The notes under the pieces are model-generated. The model made no database searches. It worked only from the letters and a program-made list of their open reading frames with translations, and had not been told where the DNA came from. Below are positions 36,165-47,858 of a DNA stretch of 64,000 nt, in pieces; position 1 is the stretch's first letter; each line of letters opens with the position of its first letter. Origin of the DNA: Takakia lepidozioides (Eukaryota; Streptophyta; Takakiopsida; Takakiales; Takakiaceae). The stretch covers positions 34,534,001 through 34,598,000 of the forward strand of contig CM060731.1 in NCBI GenBank assembly GCA_030704615.1, given 5' to 3'. Both the position numbers and the translations under genes were made by a program.

Positions 36165-38404
36165 TCAATATTTTTGTTCTGCAAAATAGACACTAGGTCT
36201 GAGTAAACTTCCAAGATTGAAGCTGAAGCTGAATTCAAGTACTATACACAATCTCTTGCACCTCCATTTCTGAATCGACCCAGCCGAGCGAGAAAGAGAC
36301 CCTTGACAATGCAGCATTCTTAAACTTCAAATAAGATTCTTTCCATTTATGTGATACCACATATGTTTTAAGTCTGACCAAGGCAGAAACCATAATCAAG
36401 CTGCCCCCATGGTGAGTCAAGATGGGAGAGAAAAGACAGAAAATGGGGAAGAAAAAAAATTGTCACGTCCACAAGAGGCTCAGGATATTTCAGCCAACTG
36501 TAGATAAGATCTTTCCCCTTTTCTTGATACCACATGGTTTCTAAGCTCGACCAAAGCAGGAACCTGCAGATCAAGCCAAGAGCCGAGAAGAACTTACATC
36601 ATCTGTTAACATTCGCAGCTTGTGGGGGACATAAGGAAGTGTGATTTGGTGTAACATTCTTGAGCTCCTGCAATATCTTCCAGAATCAACCCATTCCCCC
36701 CTCGTTTCCCCTTTCTCTCTGCCAATACCCAACCACCATTCCGAGTGTGTGTACACACAAGGCACCCACCAGTTGAAAGTATGAGGAATGAAATTCAGAG
36801 CAGACACCCAGAGCATCCATGGATTCTCCTGCGGTGCTTCTTCGCATTCATTCATTGCAATTGGAGTCTACTTCCCTGGGCCCTCCACGGAATGCGAGAA
36901 GGGGAAAGTAATGAGCAAAACAGCAAGATCCTGTGCGACAAGTGTGCACTTGTCAATGGATGTGACTGGGCCACGTGTTCCATAGCAACCAGTCGAGGGT
37001 GTGAGCTGCCCACACGTGGTCGCTCTGCCTCCCGTGGATGATGTCACTTGGTGTTTTTGTGATTGTGTTTTGTGACTCTTGTTCTTCTTCCTTGCAATTT
37101 GCAAGCATCCCAATGTGTTCTGAAGGCACTGCCTCTCAACATCTCTCAATATGATATTTGAGTGTATACACTGAAGAGTGTGGACAACAGATGCCAAAGT
37201 ACTCATGACTTTAGTATGGGCACAGGCTCCATCTATCAACAAGGTTTTCAGATGTAAGTTATCCAACAAATGGATGGCCTCCACTTTTTCAATGAGAGCA
37301 CAACAGAAAACGTATGTTTTGAAACTTGATATGGAGCCCATATGCTGTAAGGTGGCTATAGATTGCGAGCTCCACATGGCTGCTGCATATAAAAGTGCAA
37401 TTGCATGTGGGGCCGTCATGGAATGCATGCCAAAGAGTTGGCTAGAGAAGGTTCTAGAATGGAGGAGGTTCTAGAGGTGTGGCCAGGTCATTTTGGCTAG
37501 AAAGAGAGGGCAACAAATGATGGAATTCCACTTGTACATAGTATCCTCACCAGTTGTGTGAATGGAGACCCTTCATATGGCAAGAGGTGCTACACCTGGA
37601 TTCCATCCATTAGGATCCACTCATTGACAGACCTGTGTCTGAAGATCTTGCAAAGACAAACCTCTTTACCCTGTCATGATCTAGCAAAGCAGCCTTCCAA
37701 GTTCATCGGAGGGGCAGCACCCCGAACAGGTGCTGGCAATCCCTACATGTAGATTACCTTAGTTACCAATAGCCATGTTCTCTTATACAACACTGCCACG
37801 TAACACTTTGATCCGCTTACCCTGGCCAAGGCCACAACTGCTTTGTTGCCTTTTGGTATGCCAATGGAAATGCCACCTTAATCTATGTATGACCACATAC
37901 ACAACAGAATAGTAGAGAGCCTGGGTCTTACAACTACATGTAAACAACAGTCCAAAAGTGTGCTGAGTAACATGTAGAGGTCTTAAGAAAAAACTACCAC
38001 TCCAGCAATTTTTGATGCATCACCCAGATACTGAGTCAGTTACACATTGTATTGACAGAAAGCTGCTGTACCATCCACAGATCATCAACAGATTTTTTTA
38101 TTCACTCCGGAAGCTTTCACCGGCCCAAGGAGGCAAAAGGTTGCGAGCCTCTCTTAAGTATTCTAACTGAGCATCTGCTGAAGGTGGATTCCCCTCCAGA
38201 TGACAGGGACATGAAGACTGCAATTTCAACAAACAAACTATTTTACCCAGATCCAGCTTAAGAGGACAACACAATTCCTGTCCCACCTGTCAGTAAAAAA
38301 TACCACCACACAGCCTCTGATGGAAGCAATGATGGTCATTGGCAAGATGACTCAATGTGGATGCAGAAAAAAGCTGCTGTGGAAATTGGTGGTGTCACGA
38401 CCAA
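36165..38404. other. intergenic; diverged tandem repeat near 36331-36566
   Basis: A block at 36331-36393 recurs at 36505-36566, both containing ATAAGAT, TTTCC, GATACCACAT and GACCAA-GCAG-AACC in order. The rest, including a 186-codon minus-strand frame at 36868-37428, shows no domain I recognise. Confidence 0.45.
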
Positions 38405-41400
38405 CTACATCTTGCCGAGAACAGTCACACCCATAGCCATGGCCAGAAAGGTAGCAATAGCAATGCCGAAGATGCCGGCAAGGATGGCAGGCACGACAAG
38501 AGTTCTCCACCCTTTGGCTGTCGCCATGCCTGCAGCCGTGGTGGGGCCTCCCACATTGGCATTTGATGCCAGCAAGACCTCCCTCATGTCCCAGTTTAAC
38601 AATCGCCCTACCCCCAATATAATCACCAGATGGACTGCAATCTGAACGAGAGAAAACAGAAACAGGCCAGGTGCCGTTTTCACCACATTTGCCACGCTTC
38701 CACATGCACCTACTGTCGCAAAAAAGATCTGGAACAGAATCCGCTAGCTATGTCAGAAACTCATGGAGTCAGTAGCTAACATCCTGGTCCAAACCACCTC
38801 TAAGTGACAAAGAATCAATCTTGCTACCGTTGATGGTGGACAAAAAAGGTCTTGTATGGGATTTCAAGGTGATGGATAAGGTTACTTCATGCATCCAACC
38901 TCCCATTTTTGACAACAGCTCCCCCCTGTCAGGACATTGAAAACTCTAGTAGGTGCTCACATTAAAAAGCTGCCCGTAATGTTGCTTTTAGTGACCAGCT
39001 GATGTCATATCAGCATCCTGAGAAAAGCTGCCTAAAAATTGGGATTGCAGCACAGGGAGGAACCCGAGATGTAATCTAACAGCAGGTTAATAAAAAAATC
39101 TAGCGCCTCTAACAACAAAGAGAAGTCTGAGAAATGTAGAACACGAGCCACGAGCAAAGAATGAAATGTACCTGCATGAGAATGGTAGCCATGCCCTCAC
39201 CAGAGGGAGCAAGGGTCCCAAACCAGGATGGGAACAGAGTAGCCAGAAGCACCACCAAGGCAGTGATGCATGGAATGCTTCCTCCCCGCAATCCAAAGCT
39301 GTTCGCCAGGGCCACTCCTGCTGCACATATGGCTGCTGATACTGCTAGGGCCATGGACCCTTCCAACACTCCCACCACTCCCCTGGTTCCTTGAGCCGAT
39401 TCCTCAATGCCTGTTGAAGGTTGCAAAGAAGTGGTTGTCAGGTGAACCACCTTAGCCTATCACCGCAAACCCACAGCTGTTGGAGCTTGCCTTGCTCTCA
39501 ACAAGATCATGCTCTCCTCTCCCTCACCATAGAAAATCAGAACACCTGTACTGGTAGTTACTGGAGCAGAGAAGGCATTGATGGCCTGCCAGTCCTTTAT
39601 TGATAAAATGATGGTGAAAGATGTACTTAAAGGGAAATTACGAATGGACCTCTCTGTGTTGAAGGCTGTGAACATCACTTGACTGCAATGTCAGCACAAT
39701 AACCACGATTTGTTTTTCAATAGGAATTGGGCTATATTTGTGGTTGTTTAGGAACCTCTGTTGGCCTACATACTACCTCTCACTTCCCTGTTCCATTGTG
39801 AAGCAATACTCAGCGATTCGTAGGTGCAAGTATCTGAAGTAGCAATATTATTTAGGAACGGGAATAAAATAATTTTGTAATCTCGGCACTAATGAACACC
39901 AGATTCATATGTATCTTGCAAAATGAGGGTTTCAATGGAACAATTGAGACAGCCTCTACACTGTTCTCAATGTGGACATAAGAACATACACTCTACTCTT
40001 GTTTGAAAGAAGCCTTCACCGTTTGTCACTAATACCTCTTGCTCATTATTATGTCTCATAATAGAAAGATCTTAGTAATATCCAAGCTCAACGTTGTCAG
40101 GATGCGACCCATTTGACCGAGTGGCAAAAGTGAAGTCAATGAGTTGGAATGATAACTCACACAAACATCTCCCAACCACATTATGTGAGGGTTCTCGTCA
40201 TGTGTGAAAGTTTATGTGACATTTTGATTCTCCTTGTGATTGCTGCTTTCCAGATTCGGACTCAAACAGCAATGATTATTTGGGACTTCGATATGACCAG
40301 GGTGCGAAAGAAGTTTTTTGTCATTGATGAACCTGAGTTCGGTGCTGATGGTGGATCAGGAGGAAGCGAAGATGCCAAGGCAAAGAGAGTAGTAAAATAT
40401 AGGGCACAGATGAGGTTGTCCGCTGCCAGCCCAGCTGCTGTTATTGACGGAGTAACACCAAAAGCCTCTGTGACGGCCACATAATTCACTGCTGCATCCT
40501 AGAATAAAGCCACCATGAGTGAAGCAATAAACCCAACCCATTCATGCAAAACTCCAGCTCATAGTGCAACTGTGTGGGCAGGAAAGAAAGAAAATGCAAC
40601 CCCAATCGTCCAGCAAGGAATTTAAGTGGGAATATTGCGTGGCCACACAATTTACCCATCCCTTAATTCTATGGTTGCACCTTTGTTGAAGGCCAATGAT
40701 AGAGCTGTCCTAGAGACCAAGAACTGTTGCAACTTTATTCTCTAAATACACCTCAAGTTTCTGTCTTCCATCCAGGCCTTTGATCAGCTCTTCTGTGCTG
40801 TTCTACTATATGCATTTCCATATTGCCAAGCTTGCATATGAGCAGTTTCATGCCACTTCAATCAAGTATATACATGAGTCTCCGTATCCCTCAGCAACAT
40901 CTTCAGAAAAAATTCACAGAGGAACTAGGGAAAGAGAACTGACCTCCTCCAATATGGCGGCTCATGAGAGCAGCAGCAATCTTCCAGCCATCAGGGCCCA
41001 ATGATCTCAATGGCACCAACACCATCGCAACTAACGTACCCAGTATGGTCGCCACTGCCACCCATTGAATTACACCAGCATAAGCGCGCCCAGCTACAGG
41101 CTAGCTGCAACAAAAGAGCCACATGTTCTCATTCTCAATCCTAAGTCGAGCATTGACAGAATGGAAGCTGGAGGGCATATATATATAAATACAGCTACAA
41201 TTATAGATTCATAGCATTCACAGAACCACCCCATTGTGGATAATTTTAAAGAGGATTACGAATCCTGTTGGAAGATGCTGCAGAACAAAGGTAGTGAATA
41301 AGTTTGGAGTGAAACCCAGATACATTTGAAATGCACCACAATAACAGAGTATGGTCTTACCCTTTACGAGGGTCACTAACTGAATATCAGACTACTGGCA

Positions 41401-42906
41401 TCATCCTACACAACAAGACTTCATCAGCTCTCAACAGTGGATCAGAACTACAGCATGAATCCAGTTCGGCCTATGGTGCTGGGAAGTGGTGCCATACTGG
41501 TAGCAATTCCCCTTCTTACAAGTATTGAATAACAAAGTGTGGTGGAAGGTAGCAGCTTTACCAGAACCAATGCAGAAAACAATCAGAAGACGGCCAGTGG
41601 AAGCCAGCACCCGTCGCATGTCCGCAGCAAAGAGCAGCAAGGGCACTGCAAGGAGGAGCAGAAACCTATTGACTATCCCATACGCAGGTGCATCTGCTGC
41701 AATGATGCCCACATTGCTTGCCAGTAATGCCACCAAAGTGCTCACCAGAGCTCCACTCAACGTGCTCCCCCATTGAGTTTTTTCCGACCTTCAGCCATCA
41801 CAGACCACATGCTCATTGTCACCATTTTGGGAGTGTATCTATGTCGAGATAGTATGACATGTTGAAGCATGCCGAACGATAAGGAACTTGAAGTTGCTCT
41901 CAACTGCTTCCATTTTGTATGGATTATACAGCGAGTGATGACGACAAGCTGTATTTCTTGAAACAAACCTTGCCCCTAGATTCAAAGTTTCACTAGTGAG
42001 TACCTTGCAGTTCAAATGCAATGTTTCCTGGTTTGGTCACAGGACCCGAGAATGACTCACAAAACTCGACATCCCATTGAAGTGGCAGGCATTGTACTGA
42101 TAGTGAACTGCCCAGTAGTGTGGGTCTTGCCTGTCTGTTCTGAGTTGACAAATCCAATCAAAATTTGGTTGCGTAGTTCCTTGAAGAACTTATCTCATAC
42201 CAAATTCGCTTATTACACAGCGGAGAATCAGAATCAACACGTCACATTACTCTGCTGTGACAACCCTGGACGCAGCCCTGTCATGGGGTCGTTAAATTTG
42301 TGCATATCTAATTTCCAGCCACGAGGCAGATTCTAATCCAATACTGTTTTGTGTAAACCATACAGTTTCAGTGTGTTCGTGGAAATCGGTAAGATAGAAA
42401 TGAATTAAGCAGAGATGATTGACACCCACCATGGAACTCAGAAATTTCCTTGCAAATAGAGGAGCAATGATGGTTACCAACAATGCTCCGGATTCTGACT
42501 TACTCCCTTACCAAAGGCCAATTGCAGCGGCGGTAAGCAGCACAGTCCAGGTGCCCCAAGTGTCAGTGGCAGCAATCAGCGGTGTTGCCAGATGTGCGCT
42601 GACCCGGCCCGTGCTCCCGCTCCTCCGTCTCGTTGCACCCCCCTTTCCCATCCCACTTGGAAGCACTGCCTCATCTTTACGGCTTGGTAGGAAAGATGTC
42701 AGCAACAACTGAGAGCGTGGCACAGACACGGTTTGTGATGGATCGATAAACGAGTAGGTACAGGCCGAGGCCCGCCTTGTGAGCGATCTCCCGGAGCATC
42801 GGCCCCCAACATAAGAGGATGGAAAGAGGGTCACGGAAGACGTGAATGTCAGCCTGGACAAGGCCGTCATGCTGGGCTGCAGTGCATGCGATGTGCAGGT
42901 TGCCAT
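38405..42906 (-). CDS. DUF819 (YjcL-like) multi-pass membrane protein, plastid-type leader
   Basis: The function is not established; DUF819 proteins are predicted transporters of bacterial origin, and plant members carry plastid leaders. Exons are 42512-42906, 41562-41788, 40944-41054, 40333-40491, 39172-39410 and 38405-38728, which sum to 484 codons plus stop with all phases matching. Residues 1 to about 100 are a Ser/Thr/Arg-rich leader. Conserved blocks follow in order: WGTWTVLLTAAAIGLW, LSGALVSTLVALLASNVGII, VPLLLFAADMRRVL, PDGWKIAAALMSRHIGG, NYVAVTEAFGV, AADNLICALYFTTLFALAS, GGSIPCITALVVLLATLFPS, and near the end LLASNANVGGPTTAAGMA. About ten hydrophobic helices are apparent. Length and motifs match the Arabidopsis members. 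Apparent extra frames within the first intron are not coding. Confidence 0.92.
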
Positions 42907-44397
42907 TGTGCTCTGTGTGGCACTGTAATTGTATCGCTTCTCTTCTAACTGCTCCTTCCTGTGTTACGCTCCCTTCCTCCACAATCTCAGTGACCACCAA
43001 TTCTGCAGCACCTCCACCACTCCGATTGACTTGTGGGACGACTACTTACACTGAGGAAGGAAGAGACAAGAGACGCATGTCAGATCTGAGAGCGAGTACT
43101 TTTGGGTCCTTGCGCTGACTGTCCTTGAATCACAGACTAGACTGCACTGGCCATGACTCTTCTTCACATGCCAATTGACTAAACAATTCCAAATTAAGAG
43201 TCCTTCTGACAATCTTGACATATGATGAAATCCTGTTCAGCTTTATTTACAGGAAACATGACAATCTTGACATATCCTAGTCTTTTGAGAAGGAATACCT
43301 ACATCGATTTCTGAGACCATCTCTACAGTTTTGCAGATCTTGCTAGAGACAAAGGAAACTCAAGAAGTCCCACCTTGCCATTCAATCAATTCCAGTCTGG
43401 AAATTGTGGGTAGGGCCATGGTCTGGAAATTGTTCCAGTTCAACCCAAATTGAGAGATGGCCTCATGGATCATCTCATAGTAAGCAATGGCCTTTCAAGG
43501 AGCACATGGTGGATTACAACATGAAAACTCGAAGGAAGTTCAGAACCATTCCCAGTGGGCATACCAACAACTCTCAATCTTGTAATTGAATGACATAAAG
43601 GTTCATGATTTCGTGGAAGACGAGACTTTGGAAGTGGACCGGTTTTTAACTCCGTATAGAATTTCTGCCTTATCTGGGAGGATGCACCAAGTGGGATGAG
43701 AGCATTTGTGAACACTGGGAGTTACAAAGCCACTTCATAAAGACGAAATGAGGCAGGAACTAGAAGGACTCACTGTTAACGCAGGTTTTATATTGTTAGA
43801 GACAACAATCTACACTTTGCAGGTTTGTAAGGCACGAATTGTTTGAGTTGTACCTACCATAAACCTGGCAAAAGAGGGAAAAAATATACACAATTTATGC
43901 AGCAGGATTGCAAATAGGAGCTCCAATTGAACCTTGAAGAAGACCATCAACACCATGCTTCTCTAAAACAACTGCCTACCATAAGAAAAACACAAAAGCC
44001 TCGCCTGCCTTGCTTGTATACCTTTCTCTGCACAAATATGCTTGGTCCAATTTCCAACTATGCACTATATTTAATTCAAGCCATGAATTTCCCCCTTCCT
44101 CAGGGACTTTCTTGATGACGTGGATTGGTATGGCTGCAGTTTCACGAGTTCGTACTTCTGCAAGCAGTAACACTTGTGTCAGATAATGTGACTGGTTCTA
44201 CAAGAACATGATAAATGGATGGGACAGCAAAAATTGTAGGACCCTCCCCTCCCTAGGCTGAGAAGAAATAGACTATGTCCTATAGCACTGACAAGAATCC
44301 ACATGAGGATTTTAGCACCGCCTACAATTGACAAACAGGCATTTGATCAACTCTACTTATCTCCATGAATGTCCACAGGATCTCATCTGCAGCCAGC
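42907..44397. other. intergenic between DUF819 and DUF1195 genes
   Basis: No recognisable gene, RNA gene or repeat. It contains the upstream region of the DUF819 gene and the 3' flank of the DUF1195 gene, both on the minus strand. Confidence 0.45.
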
Positions 44398-45743
44398 CTA
44401 GATGAGAGAAAGTGAGGAATGTACAGGTTTCTGTGTGTCCAGGTCCACCTCAAACGTGTGTATGGATAATTTGGCAATCTCCTGTATCGCAGCATCTTTT
44501 ACTGCTGCATCGTCACTTTCCAAATCCTCAAATGCTGCCTCAAAAGAGTCATGCCAAAAATTGCTTGTTCTCATTGGGGGGTTATATCTATACTTATCCC
44601 ATGTATGCCTCACAATCTTTTCCCGTACTTCCATTTCCTGCACAGGAAGTTTGGATTAGAGTCTATCCCTGATACAAATGCATGAATGCTGGAAGCCACC
44701 TACCATACTGTCTTGCTGATGGTTGCTCAAACCTTCTCATTTTATGTAAAACTAGGGGACAGGTGTTACAGTACAACTTGGAAATGTATATGAGTCTACT
44801 TCATCATTAGATTGTAGCCTAGAAAGCTCCAAGGTTTAACCGAGTATCAAGTCCTTTTCGGACAAACCAGCCAGGCTGGACAATGTTCCCAGCAGTGTAT
44901 GCAGACTACCTAGAACCACCATTTGCCTAGAATTACTTATAGCAGGATAACCACAGCAAACCCAAAGCACCGTGAGTTCGTATCACAAGGCAGTAAAGCT
45001 AAATCTGACCTCCAGCCACAGGATGGTTCTCTTGTGCGAGGGTATGTCCCTGTTTCCACAAGCACACCTAATTTGACAGACTGCGCATCCCAGCCTGCCA
45101 CCTTTCACTCCTTTGCAACTTAGGTGACTCTAACTAGGTGTGCATCCCTATGTCATCACGTGGAAAGATCCTGGTAAGGAAGACAAACATAATCCAACAA
45201 CCATCACAAATTCTCTAACAGGCGCATTCCGATTCCTGCTGAGATTATGACCACGCGCAAAAACTGACAAACCAAAGCAGGGTTCAGGGGAGGAAGAAGA
45301 CAGAGAGACCAATCCGTACAAGCAAAATTCAGGACGAAGTTTTTCAAAAAGCAAGAAAGAGAGATGCCATGGAGTACAGATGTGCTAGCCTACTGATCCT
45401 GACGACTATTCATCACTTCCTCCAAGCTAGAACAATGACGGTTACAGATTGTTTGATACCAATTGAGCTGAGTTTATACTGCCACGAAACGAACATCGGT
45501 TCATCTGAAAGGAGCGAAACTTACAAGAGCATCAACATAAGCACTAGGGTTTTCCCACAGCCTCGAACTTCGGTATGGACTCGTAGCGGCGGACCATTTC
45601 CTGGATATCCCGGCACTCCCTGAGAGCATTGACCAAAATGCCAGTAGCAATATCACCACAAGAGCCCAGGCCATATACCGATTTTTCCCCAGCCAGTTTC
45701 CGGATCCCGGAGACACATCTCTGGTGGCATCGCCCTCTTTCAT
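44398..45743 (-). CDS. DUF1195-like small single-pass membrane protein
   Basis: Two exons, 45525-45743 and 44398-44637, join in phase 0 to give 152 residues. The start is the ATG at 45743 (MKEGDATRD). Residues about 24-45 form one transmembrane helix (MAWALVVILLLAFWSMLSG), followed by a RKWSAATSPYR segment. Exon 2 carries EMEVREKIVRHTWDKY, TSNFWHDSFEAAFEDL and KDAAIQEIAKLSI, which resemble the conserved C-terminal part of plant DUF1195 proteins as I remember it. The function of that family is unknown. Splice sites are strong (GTAAGT donor; TGTGCAG acceptor). I am confident it is a real gene, and moderately confident of the family name. Confidence 0.7.
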
Positions 45744-46512
45744 GGTAAAGACGATCCCACGATGGTCACAACACAGTAAATGCCCTCTCCCTACACACCA
45801 TGAGTCACTGGTCCATCTTTCACCCCACCGCAGATGAACTTCTCGTGATTTCCTCTGTAAACCTGAAGGAAATGCAACGAAGAACGCCTTTCCAAAGCAA
45901 TCTGACGAGAAACAAACCAAGACAGTACAAGCTTAGCGAGGCTACCGAAGCTTCTTCTTCTTCTTACTAGTAACTTACCAGTTACCCACTAGTGACTTAC
46001 TAATGAATAAACTATTGACTAGTACCCTTCACACTTTCCCCGAGGATAGATGAATTGCTCTCATCCATAAGGTGGTTTAGAAGTTCATCTCGTAGGATGA
46101 GCTGCTGACGGATGAAATCCGCATTTTCTGAACAGGACGATTTTGTTTTTTCTAGTAGGCTGAAAATAAAAAGTAAATGAGGAAATAGAAAAGGAAAACA
46201 GGGTGCGTACGTGGAAGCGTGAAGCGTGGGTTTGCCCCTGTTTTGGCCAGTTTTTTTCGGCCACGTGTACCTGCCATGTGTCCTTTTCAGTAAATGTGCG
46301 AGAAGAGCTCGGTAAGAACGAGATGGAGATGGAGATGGAGATGGTTAAGTGGGAAGAGTGTTCGAGAAGTGTTCAGAAGTGCACAGTTGAAGTGCAGGAA
46401 GACGATGAAGTGTGCAGGAAGATGTGTTGAGTAAATGCTGATGTTTGTGTAAGATCTCTGTTGCAAATGGTGGACCCCATAGTAAGTTGTTTGGACGTTT
46501 GGACCGCTGCGC

Positions 46513-46961
46513 CTCAGAATTTTGTGTGGCCTCGTCCGCAGGGTGCAGAGGGGACAGGACCTGACAGCGGCCCCGCTACATTAAGAGGATCCGTATTCCC
46601 CTGTTTCTCTTATATATTGAAAAAACGTCAATGGTATGGCGGAGGTTGTGGTCTGGTGGTAGGTCGATGGCGTTGTGGCGATGCAAGTTTTGGGTTCCAT
46701 TCCTTCAACGTAGTTCCGGTGATTGGCGCTTACTGTGACAACTACCTCCTAGGAAGTGGTATGCAGGTAGTTCAGTTTGGTTTTGCAACTACCTTCATGT
46801 AGAAAACCCTAAAACTACCTGCATGGAGGTGGTTGTAAAATTCATATGCCAAAAAAATTCTAAGTCCTTGAGGCATGAAGGTAGTTTGCTCCTATATTAA
46901 TGAGACGACCTGACGGTCGTCTGACCAGCCTCATAACCACGAGGCCACACAAAATTCTGAG
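46513..46961. mobile_element. 449-bp MITE-like element with perfect 23-bp inverted ends
   Basis: The ends 46513-46535 and 46939-46961 are perfect inverted repeats starting CTCAGAATTTTGTGTGG. Inside, a smaller imperfect palindrome (CAACTACCTTCATG against CATGGAGGTGGTTG) lies near 46785-46840. No target duplication is visible (flanks CGCTGCGC and CCGGTACA), so the superfamily is unknown. Around 46645-46710 there is a tRNA-like pair of motifs (TGGTCTGGTGGTAGG then GGGTTCCATTCC) that resembles a SINE promoter. Confidence 0.6.
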
Positions 46962-47858
46962 CCGGTACATCTCAGTATTGATTATGCAACTCTAACGTTG
47001 CTTGAGAGACTAAATAACATGCCAGCATGAGATACTTAGGCTAATCAGTTCAACAACAACAGCTAAGGAACCACAAAGGGCGGTGGCATCGAAAGTTTGA
47101 TGAGACCTGAATTTTGATACCAGGTTCTAACTGAGTCTCTGCAAGTTCTTGAGCAAGATCCTTGGAAAACTGCAAAAACTTTCAAGAAAAGCGGTGCTAT
47201 CAATATGCTTAGAAATCATGCGGTTTGTGGGCAGGCAGTGGACATACAGTGCACACAGAAAAGGTGCGAAATATCTTATTGTTTCTTTCCCTTTTCGAGA
47301 AACAAGTAGAATGACGCGATTAGAAGCGAGATTAAAAGCGAGATGAAAAGTGAATGGCTGCCACACGCACAGATTGACGTGGCGCCCTCCCCCACGCAAC
47401 TCTGTGCGCTACGTAAACTCCTCCTGCAAGCTTCCCCGCCTCTCCCCGACGTATGTTTGTTCTATCTGGCTTCCCTATTTCTCCCTCAGTAGATGATACC
47501 TATGCTCTGAATGGCACATCTTGCTGTTCATAGTCCGTGGTTCTTTCAAACAGCTTTTTCCGTCGTTATAGTTTAGTCGATTTGAATTATTTGACTTTCG
47601 TTGTTCGGTGAGCTGTATGGCTTGATGTGACAGCTTTGGGAGGCGATCATCTAAAAGTCATGAGAGCAAGAAGGATAGGAAGAAGAATTCTGATAGAAGT
47701 GTATGTGCTCATGTCCCACTTCTTTGCACCTTATTGAATAGCAGTACGGAACACTCCTAGCACAGAATCGAGTGGGGGAAGAAAATATTTATTCTGGGAG
47801 TTCTTCTGCGTGGAGCAGGAATTTTAAAGAGCTCGGGAAATTTTGGTCGTGCGCAAGC

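Noticed and set aside
36868-37428. A 186-codon minus-strand frame between the SMP/C2 and DUF819 genes, considered as a PPR relic.
   Set aside because: No 35-residue periodicity or known motif could be confirmed, and there are no supporting exons nearby.
42292-42511. An in-frame continuation of DUF819 exon 1 past an apparent TAA stop, reading ESGALLVTIIAPLF, which would have made the gene a pseudogene.
   Set aside because: The GTAAGG donor just before the stop joins in phase to the acceptor at 41789, giving a W-SEKTQWGSTLSGAL junction that matches the family. The later frame is intron sequence.
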